A stretch of 8,347 bases of DNA from CAIKAP01 sp964574605. GTDB taxonomy: Bacteria > Verrucomicrobiota > Verrucomicrobiia > Palsa-1439. The stretch covers positions 1-8,347 of the forward strand of contig CAZNOK010000225.1 of NCBI GenBank assembly GCA_964574605.1. The letters are read 5' to 3'. Below, one piece after another: positions 1 to 6,618 of this stretch. The notes beneath the pieces are model-generated. The model was not told the origin of the DNA, searched no databases, and saw only the letters and a program-made list of their open reading frames with translations. The position numbers were made by a program, and so were the translations under genes. The stretch's first letter is position 1, and each line of letters begins with the position of its first letter.

Positions 1-52
1 GCCTCGCCCACCTCACTCACCACCCAACATAAATACTTGGACAGACTCCTAG
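1..52. mobile_element. Possible end of an insertion sequence inside the sulfatase gene
   Basis: The minus-strand sequence changes character abruptly after codon 209 of the sulfatase. It then reads CTAGGAGTCTGTCC, with CTAG at 49-52, followed by AT-richer, non-sulfatase sequence. A tip of this type (GGACAGACTCCTAG on the plus strand) resembles terminal inverted repeats of DDE-transposase insertion sequences that target CTAG-like sites. Only about 50 bp are in the window, so neither a transposase, the second inverted repeat nor a target duplication can be seen. The resemblance is from memory, and a contig-end or assembly junction is an alternative. Confidence 0.4.
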
Positions 53-680
53 CCTGTCGCCGAATGAAGTCACTGACCGCATCGGCGAACAAGTCGGTGC
101 TATAGCCCTCGACCTTCTGGCGTTCGGTGCCACGAAACATGTCGTATTCGCCATGATAGGCGTGCGTGTAATAGTTGATGTTGCCGGAGCGGAAGCCGAA
201 GAACTCGTCGAACCCGCGCTCCGTCGGACGACTGCCCGGCGCGAAACCGATGTTCCATTTGCCGAAACAAGCGGTCGCGTAGCCGGCTGATTTGAGATAG
301 TGCGGAATGATGCGTTCGCGGTGTGGCAGGCCGATGCCGATCCAGTTCTCCGTCGTGCGAAGTTGATGCGGGAGACCGTTCCGCAAGGGATGGCGTCCCG
401 TGAGAATCGCCCCGCGCGACGGCGTGCAGCTCGACGCAGACACGTAGAAATCCGTGCATCGGACGCCTTCGCCCGCCAGCCGGTCGATGCGCGGCGTCTT
501 GACCACCCGGTTGCCGTAACAACCCAAGTCGCCGTAACCCACATTGTCCACATAGAGAAGCAGGAAGTTGGGTTTGTCCGCGGTCGCGGACTTTTGCGCC
601 TGACACGCTGTCGTGATTCCTGCAACGGATATCAGCACAGCGATGATGCGACCCAAGTTATGTTTCATGCTCGTCGTCAT
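1..680 (-). CDS. Type I (S1) sulfatase, N-terminal part; runs off the left edge and probably interrupted near base 52
   Basis: The frame is open from ATG at 680 to the window edge (225+ codons). The product starts MTTSMKHNLG, followed by a hydrophobic signal segment (about residues 9-26, a Cys at 26 with a poor lipobox). The sulfatase fold begins at PNFLLLYVDNVGYGD. The FGly motif C85-T-P-S-R89 is intact, so it is a Cys-type sulfatase needing formylglycine maturation, presumably outside the cytoplasm. Two usual active-site positions differ: the metal-binding DD pair is D45-N46, and GKWH is G-K141-W-N143. From residue about 210 the family pattern (expected KPFFLYLPFNAPH-like strand) is lost and replaced by unrelated residues, coinciding with an IS-like tip at about 49-52. 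The start at 680 is preferred over ATG 668 because AAGGAG lies 11 nt upstream; it begins 8 bp after the fusion gene stops. Substrate unknown. Sulfatase identity is very secure; interruption is inference. Confidence 0.88.
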   Translation of the reverse strand, partial: MTTSMKHNLGRIIAVLISVAGITTACQAQKSATADKPNFLLLYVDNVGYGDLGCYGNRVVKTPRIDRLAGEGVRCTDFYVSASSCTPSRGAILTGRHPLRNGLPHQLRTTENWIGIGLPHRERIIPHYLKSAGYATACFGKWNIGFAPGSRPTERGFDEFFGFRSGNINYYTHAYHGEYDMFRGTERQKVEGYSTDLFADAVSDFIRRQARSLSKYLCWVVSEVGE

Positions 681-688
681 TGCCTCGA

Positions 689-3676
689 CTACTCCTTTTC
701 CAAATGCGAGCGCAACGCTGCGGGCATCGGGTGTTCAAGCTGGACGTTTTGCCGGCGGAGCGCATCGCGGAGCCGGTCGGCGGGAACATTCGGCAAATCC
801 ACGTTCAACCCTTTCGCCAGCGCTGTCGCCGTTCCGGCTGCTTGGCCCAACTGCATCATCGTCCGCGACAGCCGGCAACTCGACGCCGCCATTGAACTAA
901 AACTCGATGCGCGACACGCCACCAACAGATTCCGTAACCCTTTCGGAATCAGGGAGCGGTACGGGACGCCGTAAGGTTCATGCATTTCGCCGTGGCGTTT
1001 CGAGTGGCTGCCGTGCGTGTCAAACGAGTGGTCCGCCAAACAGACGATGTCGGGATGTTTCTGGCCGCTCAAGCCCGCTAACAGGTCGTTCTCGTTGAGG
1101 ACGTATTCGCCGACGATGCGCCGCGTCTCGCGCGCGCCGAGCGCCGACGCGATCCACAGCAGACGATACCGCTGAAACTCATCGAAGCGCGTCTGCCAAC
1201 TGTGCCAGTGCGCCCGCACACGCTTTTGACACTCCGCAAACGCGGCCTCGTAACCAAGTCGCATGAATTCTTCGCCTTCCATCGTCGGCAGCATGTTGAT
1301 GTTGAGATCGCCGTTTGGATAATGGTTGACGTGCGCGCCGGGAAAACTTTTCCTCCACCAACACTCCGCCGCGACGCCCTTCGGCAACGGCTCGATGCGC
1401 GGCTCTTTGACCGGCGTGACGCGGTAGATCAAGCTGACGCCGTTGACGCGTGTGGTGGGCTTCTCCGGCGCGTCCGGTTCGTTGAACCGCTCGCGCGATT
1501 CCTGACCGGTCATTGCCTCACAGCCAATGGCGACACAGACAAGCCCATCGCCAGTTGAGTCAATGTAATGCCGGGCACGCAGCCGGCTGCCGTTGGACAA
1601 TTGAATCGAGCGGACACGGCCACCGCCCGCTTCGGCGGAGACAAACGCCGTGTTGAGCAGGACGCGGCAACGGCCGGTCGCATCGAGCATCCCGCGCATC
1701 GTCTTCGCCATCGCGTCCGGCTCGAACGGCAAGCCGTGCCAGTGAGCACGACGATACTCCGCCGTGTTCTTGTCCCCGCGCGGAACGTGGCGTTGAAGCG
1801 TGTTGAGGTAACGGCGGTTTGGATCAATCAAACACTCACCGCCGGGATAACGGAACTTTTCGCGCTCCGGGTCGAACGTGCTGCCGTGCCGGCCAAATGT
1901 GTAGATGCCGACTGCCTTCGGTATTTTCTTCAGTTCCTTGTAAAGATCGAATGGAATGCCCGTGCCGCCGGCGCCCATCTCCCAGCAGTTCACGCCGCCG
2001 CGCGTCGAGGTGCCGCCGAGACAATCCGCCTTTTCGACGAGCACCACGTTGCATCCGAGACGCGCCGCCGCCAGCGCCGCGCCGAACCCGCCGCTGCCGC
2101 CGCCGATGACCGCCACATCGCAATCGTATTGGGTCGCCGAGAGGAACGCCGCCGTCCCGGCGGTCGAAGTCCGGCCCGCAACCGCCGGGACGGCGGCGTT
2201 CCCTCCCTTTGATTTCGGGCCGGGAAAATCATCGAACTCCTTGCCGCGTCCGAGAATTCGCGGATCGGCGGTTCGTTTCAGTTCGCTCTCCAGCGCCTCG
2301 CGCATCTGTTTGAGCGCGGCGGCGTGTTCGGGCTGCCCGGCGAGATTACGGATTTGGTCGGGATCATTGCGCACATCGTACAGTTCCTCGGCGGGACGCG
2401 GTCCGAACGCCAGTTGGTAAAACCGCCGATACTGCGGATCGTCGGCGTGCTCGATCAGGAAGCTCTTGCTTGGCGACCCGTCGGCGACCAGCCCATCGAG
2501 CCGGTCGGGGGCGAAGTTGCGGATGTAGAGGTAACGATCGTTTCGCAACGCCCGGCACGGCCAACTGAACCCGTGACGCTCGCGCCCAAACGTCACGTGG
2601 TCGCGCGACGGATCCACGCGGCCTGATTTGTCCGAGAGCAACACATCGAGGAAGCTTCGCGCAGTCATTTCTGGCAACGGCGCCAAACCTGCGGCGCACA
2701 GGATTGTCGGCCCGCAATCGGCCAGCGACACGAAATCCGTGACGACGCGCCCGCCTTTGACGCGAGCCGGCCAGCGGACTGCCAGCGGCATGCGCACGCC
2801 GTAGTCGTAGAGGTTGGTCTTGCTGCGCGGGAACGGCATCCCGTTGTCGCTGGTGACGAACACGAGCGTGTTGGCGGCCTTCCCCGACCGCTCCAACGCG
2901 TCGAGGACGCGCCCCGTCTCCCGGTCGAACTGATCAATCTCGGTGTAGTAATCGAGCAAGTCGTTGCGCACCTCCGGCACGTCGGGCAGAAACGACGGCA
3001 CGACGGCATCTTCGAGTTTCTTGCCGGAGCCGGGTTTGTAGGGGCGATGTGGATTGAGGCTGCCGAACCAGAAACAAAACGGCTTGTCTGACGGAACGCT
3101 GGCCAGAAACTTCTCGAAGCTGGGATACGTTTTGCCTGCGGGATTGTTCTTGCGTCCGCGAACTGTGCCCGGTCCCCAGCCTTTGCCTTGCAAGCCGACG
3201 TGATAACCGGCGGCTTCGAGAATCTCCGGATAAACGCGAATGGAACCGGGGAACGACGACCGTTGCACCGCGCCCTCGCGCAACCGCCAGAACGCCTGCC
3301 CCGAAAGAATCGTGCCCCGCGATGGCGCGCAGCCCGGACTGCCGGCGAATGCGTGCGTGAACAACACGCCTTGCGACGCGACGCGGTCGAAGTTCGGCGT
3401 CTTGACGGCCTTGCAACCGGTCACTCCGGTGTGCAGCCAGCTTTGGTCATCGGAAATGATGAACAGAATGTTTACCCGCTGTGGCGGGTTGGGTTTGTGG
3501 GTTTCCGCGGCGAACAACGACCCGGCAAAAGCAACAGCCGAAATCACCCCAATCGTTAAAACGGATTGACAGACATTGTAGCCGCGAGCCTGCTCGCGGC
3601 GGGCTATTGTCCGAAGGCCGCGAGCAGGCTCGCGGCTACAACGGGATTCAGATAAGCACGTTCGTAGCAATTTCAT
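689..3676 (-). CDS. Fusion protein: sulfamidase-like S1 sulfatase plus FAD-dependent oxidoreductase, exported
   Basis: The 995-residue product has two enzyme domains. Residues about 66-485 are a heparan N-sulfatase/sulfamidase-like S1 sulfatase: metal pair D76-D77, FGly motif C116-A-P-S-R120, K165 in GKGWGPG, H210 in LNPH, D277-N278 in TSDNG, and the family-typical C-terminal DPRILGRGKEF. Residues about 517-960 are an FAD_oxidored-type flavoprotein: Rossmann motif VIGGGSGG (523-530) with E548 ending strand 2, a second FAD motif IDSTGDG (705-711), and the terminal LGQAAGTATALA helix. The hydrophobic segment 39-56 (LTIGVISAVAFAGSLFAA) fits a Sec signal peptide. Residues about 12-34 and 492-512 are encoded by two palindromic repeats, so the n-region and the linker are partly repeat-derived. 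The start at 3676 follows the previous stop by 4 bp, as at the preceding junction; an alternative GTG at residue 44 would give an n-region without positive charge. Joint substrate is unknown; export of a flavoprotein by Sec would be unusual. Confidence 0.9.
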   Translation of the reverse strand: MKLLRTCLSESRCSREPARGLRTIARREQARGYNVCQSVLTIGVISAVAFAGSLFAAETHKPNPPQRVNILFIISDDQSWLHTGVTGCKAVKTPNFDRVASQGVLFTHAFAGSPGCAPSRGTILSGQAFWRLREGAVQRSSFPGSIRVYPEILEAAGYHVGLQGKGWGPGTVRGRKNNPAGKTYPSFEKFLASVPSDKPFCFWFGSLNPHRPYKPGSGKKLEDAVVPSFLPDVPEVRNDLLDYYTEIDQFDRETGRVLDALERSGKAANTLVFVTSDNGMPFPRSKTNLYDYGVRMPLAVRWPARVKGGRVVTDFVSLADCGPTILCAAGLAPLPEMTARSFLDVLLSDKSGRVDPSRDHVTFGRERHGFSWPCRALRNDRYLYIRNFAPDRLDGLVADGSPSKSFLIEHADDPQYRRFYQLAFGPRPAEELYDVRNDPDQIRNLAGQPEHAAALKQMREALESELKRTADPRILGRGKEFDDFPGPKSKGGNAAVPAVAGRTSTAGTAAFLSATQYDCDVAVIGGGSGGFGAALAAARLGCNVVLVEKADCLGGTSTRGGVNCWEMGAGGTGIPFDLYKELKKIPKAVGIYTFGRHGSTFDPEREKFRYPGGECLIDPNRRYLNTLQRHVPRGDKNTAEYRRAHWHGLPFEPDAMAKTMRGMLDATGRCRVLLNTAFVSAEAGGGRVRSIQLSNGSRLRARHYIDSTGDGLVCVAIGCEAMTGQESRERFNEPDAPEKPTTRVNGVSLIYRVTPVKEPRIEPLPKGVAAECWWRKSFPGAHVNHYPNGDLNINMLPTMEGEEFMRLGYEAAFAECQKRVRAHWHSWQTRFDEFQRYRLLWIASALGARETRRIVGEYVLNENDLLAGLSGQKHPDIVCLADHSFDTHGSHSKRHGEMHEPYGVPYRSLIPKGLRNLLVACRASSFSSMAASSCRLSRTMMQLGQAAGTATALAKGLNVDLPNVPADRLRDALRRQNVQLEHPMPAALRSHLEKE
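692..697 (-). promoter_or_regulatory. Shine-Dalgarno site AAGGAG for the last sulfatase gene
   Basis: AAGGAG on the minus strand lies 11 nt upstream of ATG 680 and inside the last two sense codons (Lys-Glu) of the upstream fusion gene, directly before its TAG stop. This placement suggests translational coupling. It also decides for the 680 start, because the ATG at 668 has no purine-rich site at normal distance. It is the clearest ribosome binding site in the window. Confidence 0.6.
2143..2202. repeat. Nested palindromic REP/BIME-like repeat in the interdomain linker
   Basis: This is a perfect inverted repeat. The left arm 2143-2164 is the exact reverse complement of the right arm 2181-2202 (22 bp each), with a 16-nt spacer at 2165-2180. 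Each arm contains its own small hairpin: CCGCC at 2149-2153 with GGCGG at 2159-2163, and CCGCC at 2182-2186 with GGCGG at 2192-2196. The total of 60 bp is 20 codons, and the element is translated in frame as an Ala/Gly/Val/Thr-rich stretch (about residues 492-512) between the sulfatase and oxidoreductase domains. This architecture is that of a pair of inverted REP units. Confidence 0.85.
3576..3641. repeat. Nested palindromic REP/BIME-like repeat in the signal-peptide region of the fusion gene
   Basis: This is a perfect inverted repeat with 25-bp arms (3576-3600 and 3617-3641) and a 16-nt spacer (3601-3616). Each arm is itself a hairpin with an 8-bp stem, GCCGCGAG pairing with CTCGCGGC around a 4-nt loop (3581-3600 and 3617-3636). 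The total of 66 bp is 22 codons, translated in frame as an Arg-rich stretch (about residues 12-34) ahead of the hydrophobic signal segment. There is no T-run on either side, so it is not a normal intrinsic terminator. The sequence differs from the repeat at 2143-2202, so it belongs to another repeat family of the same architecture. Confidence 0.88.
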
Positions 3677-3680
3677 TTGA

Positions 3681-5153
3681 TCACTTTTTCTTTTTGGCAG
3701 CCCGCTTCTTCAGCCAGTAGTCGGGCCATACGATCAACTGTGATTCGAGGTTGACAGCCTTCCAATGAGGCCAGACCGGCGTCTCGGCGCGCACTTCGCG
3801 ATACTTCGTCTCCAGCAAGTCTCGCAGTTCGGCGAGCTTGGCTGGTTCCGTCGCCGACAGTTCATTTGTTTCGCCGATGTCGCGGCCCAGATGGTGAAGG
3901 AAAAACTTCGCTAGTTCCGCCGTCTTCACTTCCCGTTCGGATTGCTCGTCAATGTCCAGCCTCCGCGGACCGGGCGGACCAAAGGAGGCGAGCAGTTTCC
4001 AGTCGCCGTGGCGCATCGCCACCTTCGGCTCGCCGACGGAGAGGTTGAATTGCCAGTAGAGCGGCGTGGCCCGCGCGACCCGCCCGCCGTCGAACACCGG
4101 CAGCACGCTCACGCCATCGAGCTTGCGGTCGCGCGGCGGCTCGATGCCGGCGATGGCACAAGCTGTCGGCAGGAAATCCACGCCGCACACCGGCTCGTTG
4201 CTGACGCTGCCCGGCTTCGTCTTGCCCGGCCAGCGCACGATGCCGGGCACGCGGATGCCGCCTTCCCAGAGGCTGCCCTTTTTGTCGCGGAACGGCCCGG
4301 CGGAACCGTGCGGATGCATTGGCGTGATGGCCGGCCCGTTGTCGCTGGTGAACCATACCAGTGTGTTCTGCCGCAGGCCGCGCTCGTCGAGCGCGCGCAT
4401 CAACCGGCCAAACGCATCGTCCATCTGCGTGATGTTGCCATAATAGGCGCTGTAACTCGGATCGTCGGACGGATAGAGGCGCGAATACTTCGCGTCCGTG
4501 GCAATCGGCTCGTGCGGTTCGTGAAAGCACGTGTAGAGAAAGAACGGCTTCGACTTGTCGCGGCCCGCGTCGAGCCAGCGGATGGCTTCGTCCACGACGA
4601 GATGCGCGGAAAATCCTTCGAGCTTGCCGACGGGCTTGCCGTTGCGGACGAAGTTGACGGGGTTGCGGTGATTGGGAAGCGCGTTGTTTTGCGTCGAGAA
4701 CCAGTAATCGAACCCGTGGTCGCCGGGCTGGGGTTGTTCGGGCTGGTTGAATTTTCCGTTCAAGTGCCACTTCCCGACATGGGCCGTCGCATACCCCGCG
4801 TCCTTCAGCAGCCACGCGACCGTCACCTCGCCCCGCCGGAGGTGCATGGGCGATTCGAGCGGAATCGCCGAGCGGATGCCGGCGCGCATCGGCGTCCGTC
4901 CGGTCATCAGCGCCGCGCGCGACGGCGAGCAGTTCGCATGACCCGCGTAACAACTCGTCAGCCGCAACCCTTCGCGCGCGAATTGGTCGAGATTCGGGCT
5001 TTTCACAATCTTGCTGCCGTAGCACGCCAGATCGCCGTAGCCGAGATCGTCGCAGAGAACGAGCACGATGTTCGGTTTGGCCGGTGTAACAGCTTGGCCG
5101 CAAAAAGGCGCAAGGAGCGCAAAAAGGGCGGAGAGTGTGATGACGGGTTTCAT
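3681..5153 (-). CDS. Exported type I (S1) sulfatase, downstream copy of a tandem pair
   Basis: The 490-residue product is a complete S1 sulfatase of normal length. It hydrolyses sulfate esters after its Cys is converted to formylglycine. Visible residues are metal ligands D35-D36 (CDDLGYGD), C75-S-P-S-R79, K128 and H130 in GKWHLNG, H214 in FHEPH, D271-N272 in TSDNG and a Lys in DKKGSLWEGG (291-292). The N-terminus MKPVITLSALFALLAPFCGQA is a Sec signal peptide with likely cleavage after Ala21. The ATG at 5153 is chosen because the signal peptide starts there and the upstream stop is only 4 bp away. A GTG at 5177 would add eight residues lying inside the upstream gene. The C-terminus is very basic (KKRAAKKKK). 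It is closely related to the next gene upstream (roughly two thirds identical by eye) and probably acts on a related substrate, which I cannot name. Confidence 0.93.
   Translation of the reverse strand: MKPVITLSALFALLAPFCGQAVTPAKPNIVLVLCDDLGYGDLACYGSKIVKSPNLDQFAREGLRLTSCYAGHANCSPSRAALMTGRTPMRAGIRSAIPLESPMHLRRGEVTVAWLLKDAGYATAHVGKWHLNGKFNQPEQPQPGDHGFDYWFSTQNNALPNHRNPVNFVRNGKPVGKLEGFSAHLVVDEAIRWLDAGRDKSKPFFLYTCFHEPHEPIATDAKYSRLYPSDDPSYSAYYGNITQMDDAFGRLMRALDERGLRQNTLVWFTSDNGPAITPMHPHGSAGPFRDKKGSLWEGGIRVPGIVRWPGKTKPGSVSNEPVCGVDFLPTACAIAGIEPPRDRKLDGVSVLPVFDGGRVARATPLYWQFNLSVGEPKVAMRHGDWKLLASFGPPGPRRLDIDEQSEREVKTAELAKFFLHHLGRDIGETNELSATEPAKLAELRDLLETKYREVRAETPVWPHWKAVNLESQLIVWPDYWLKKRAAKKKK
4117..4157. 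repeat. Direct repeat (copy 1) shared by the tandem sulfatase genes
   Basis: These 41 bp are identical to 5597-5637, 1480 bp away, at the same place in the paralogous gene. They encode the segment around AIAGIEPPRDRKLDG. The flanks remain very similar, with a further 22-bp identical run shortly after it. This is nucleotide-level evidence for tandem duplication or gene conversion rather than a mobile repeat. Confidence 0.8.
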
Positions 5154-5157
5154 CTGG

Positions 5158-6618
5158 TTATTTCTTCTTCTTTGCACCCCGTTTCTTCGTCCAGTAGTCA
5201 GGCCATTCGATGCGTTTGCCTTCCGCGCCAGTGAACTGCCACGCCGGCCACGTCGGCGACTCGGCGCGCACCTCGTGATATTTTGCCAACAAAAGTTTCT
5301 TCAACTCGGCCAGCTTTGCCGGTTCCTTCGCGGTCAAGTCGGTTGTCTCGCCGATGTCGTTGCGAAGGTTGTACAGCGAGAACGTCACCGGCTCGGCTTC
5401 CTTGAACATGCGTTCGTCCTCGTCGGTGATGTCGTTCGTCCGGGTCGCCGGCGGCTTGTCGAGCGTGGCGAGGATTTTCCAGTCGCCGGCCCGCATCGCA
5501 ACCTTCTGCTCGCCCGACGCGCGATTGAAATGCCAATACAACGGCGTCGCGCGTTTGATTGGCTTGCCATCCAGCACGGGCAGGAAGTTCGCGCCGTCGA
5601 GCTTGCGGTCGCGCGGCGGCTCGATGCCGGCGATGGCGCAGACTGTCGGCAGGAAATCCACGCCACAGACCGGCTCATCGCTCACGCTGCCGGGCTTGGT
5701 CTTGCCGGGCCAACGCACGATGCCGGGGATGCGGATGCCGCCTTCGTAGAGCGAGCCTTTCTTGTCGCGCAACGGTCCGGAGGAACCATGCGGATGTTGC
5801 GCCGTGATCGCGGGACCGTTGTCGCTGGTGAAGAACACGAACGTGTCGTCGCGCAACTTTTGCTCGTCGAGTGCGCGCATCAGCCGGCCAAACGCGTCGT
5901 CCATCTGCGTGATGTTGCCGTGGTGCGCGCTGTAGCTCGGGTCGTCGGACGGATAGAGCTTCGTGTATCTCGGGTCGGATGCAATCGGCTCGTGCGGCTC
6001 GTGGAAACAGACGTAGAGGAAAAATGGTTTCGCCTTGTCGCGCGCGCCGAGCCAGCGGATGGCTTCGTCCACGACAAGATGTGCCGAGTACCCTTCGAGT
6101 TTCCCGACGTCCTTGTAGTTGCGGGCGAAGTTGTCGGGGTTGCGGTGGCTCGGTAGCGCGTTGTTCTGTGTGGCGAACCAGTGCTCGAAACCGTGGTCGC
6201 CCGGCTGCGGCTGGGTGGGTTTGTTGAATTCGCCGTTCATGTGCCATTTGCCGCTGTGGCAGGTCGCGTAGCCGGCGCGCTTGAGCAGCGTCGCGATGGT
6301 GACTTCGCTGCGGCGCACGTGGACTGGAGAATCCTGCGCGATCCAGTTGCGGACGCCGACGCGCGTCGGTGTGCGCCCCGTCATCAGCGCCGTGCGCGAC
6401 GGCGAACAATTCCCGTGCGCCGCGTAGCAACTGGTCAGCTTCAGTCCTTCCGCCGCGAACTTGTCCACGTTCGGCGTCCGCAGCGTCTTATCGCCAAAAC
6501 AGGCAAGGTCGCCGTAACCAAGGTCGTCACAGAGAACGAGTACAACGTTCGGCTTCTGTGCGCCGTTGGCAACAGACAAGCACAGAGATGCGAGGAAGAG
6601 TGTGATGATGGGTTTCAT
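5158..6618 (-). CDS. Exported type I (S1) sulfatase, upstream copy of a tandem pair
   Basis: The 486-residue product is a complete S1 sulfatase. The signal peptide MKPIITLFLASLCLSVANGA has likely cleavage after Ala20. Catalytic and metal residues are all present: D31-D32 (CDDLGYGD), the FGly motif C71-S-P-S-R75, K124 and H126 in GKWHMNG, H209 in FHEPHEP, D266-N267 in TSDNG and a Lys in DKKGSLYEGG (286-287). The protein aligns along its whole length with the next gene downstream, including the segments YPSDDPSYSA, GNITQMDDAFGRLMRALDE and the tail WPDYWTKKRGAKKKK, so the two arose by duplication. Both belong to the arylsulfatase A/GalNAc-6-sulfatase-like part of the family; a finer subfamily is not claimed. 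No Shine-Dalgarno site is evident before ATG 6618. The gene follows the aldo/keto reductase after 57 bp. Expected location is periplasm or cell surface. Confidence 0.94.
   Translation of the reverse strand: MKPIITLFLASLCLSVANGAQKPNVVLVLCDDLGYGDLACFGDKTLRTPNVDKFAAEGLKLTSCYAAHGNCSPSRTALMTGRTPTRVGVRNWIAQDSPVHVRRSEVTIATLLKRAGYATCHSGKWHMNGEFNKPTQPQPGDHGFEHWFATQNNALPSHRNPDNFARNYKDVGKLEGYSAHLVVDEAIRWLGARDKAKPFFLYVCFHEPHEPIASDPRYTKLYPSDDPSYSAHHGNITQMDDAFGRLMRALDEQKLRDDTFVFFTSDNGPAITAQHPHGSSGPLRDKKGSLYEGGIRIPGIVRWPGKTKPGSVSDEPVCGVDFLPTVCAIAGIEPPRDRKLDGANFLPVLDGKPIKRATPLYWHFNRASGEQKVAMRAGDWKILATLDKPPATRTNDITDEDERMFKEAEPVTFSLYNLRNDIGETTDLTAKEPAKLAELKKLLLAKYHEVRAESPTWPAWQFTGAEGKRIEWPDYWTKKRGAKKKK
5597..5637. 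repeat. Direct repeat (copy 2) shared by the tandem sulfatase genes
   Basis: Identical over 41 bp to 4117-4157, in the same codon phase and the same part of the sulfatase domain. A second long near-identical tract covers the GNITQMDDAFGR codons in both genes (around 4405-4439 and 5885-5919, one mismatch seen inside). Recombination between the copies would delete one gene equivalent of 1480 bp. Confidence 0.8.

Noticed and set aside
3576..3641. Intrinsic terminator between the tandem sulfatase and the fusion gene
   Set aside because: The stem is strong but no U-run follows on either strand, it lies inside an open frame after a plausible ATG, and its nested hairpin structure fits a repeat element better.
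2143..3641. Integron attC-like sites, considered because of 60-66 bp length and nested inverted repeats
   Set aside because: The conserved ends GTTRRRY and RYYYAAC are absent, arms are perfectly paired without extrahelical bases, and there are no gene cassettes.
3576..3641. A Tat motif created by the repeat-derived Arg pair (ARREQAR) in the fusion protein
   Set aside because: There are no hydrophobic residues or Lys at the required following positions; the pair comes from the repeat sequence and is not a credible twin-arginine motif.
3942..5234. Long open frame on the plus strand (about 430 codons) opposite the tandem sulfatase
   Set aside because: It is antisense to a clear sulfatase, has Arg/Ala/Val-rich composition typical of high-GC shadow frames, and shows no recognisable domain.
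5068..6156. Plus-strand open frame of about 360 codons opposite the upstream sulfatase
   Set aside because: It resembles the preceding shadow frame only because the two sulfatases underneath are paralogs; no ribosome site or domain supports it.
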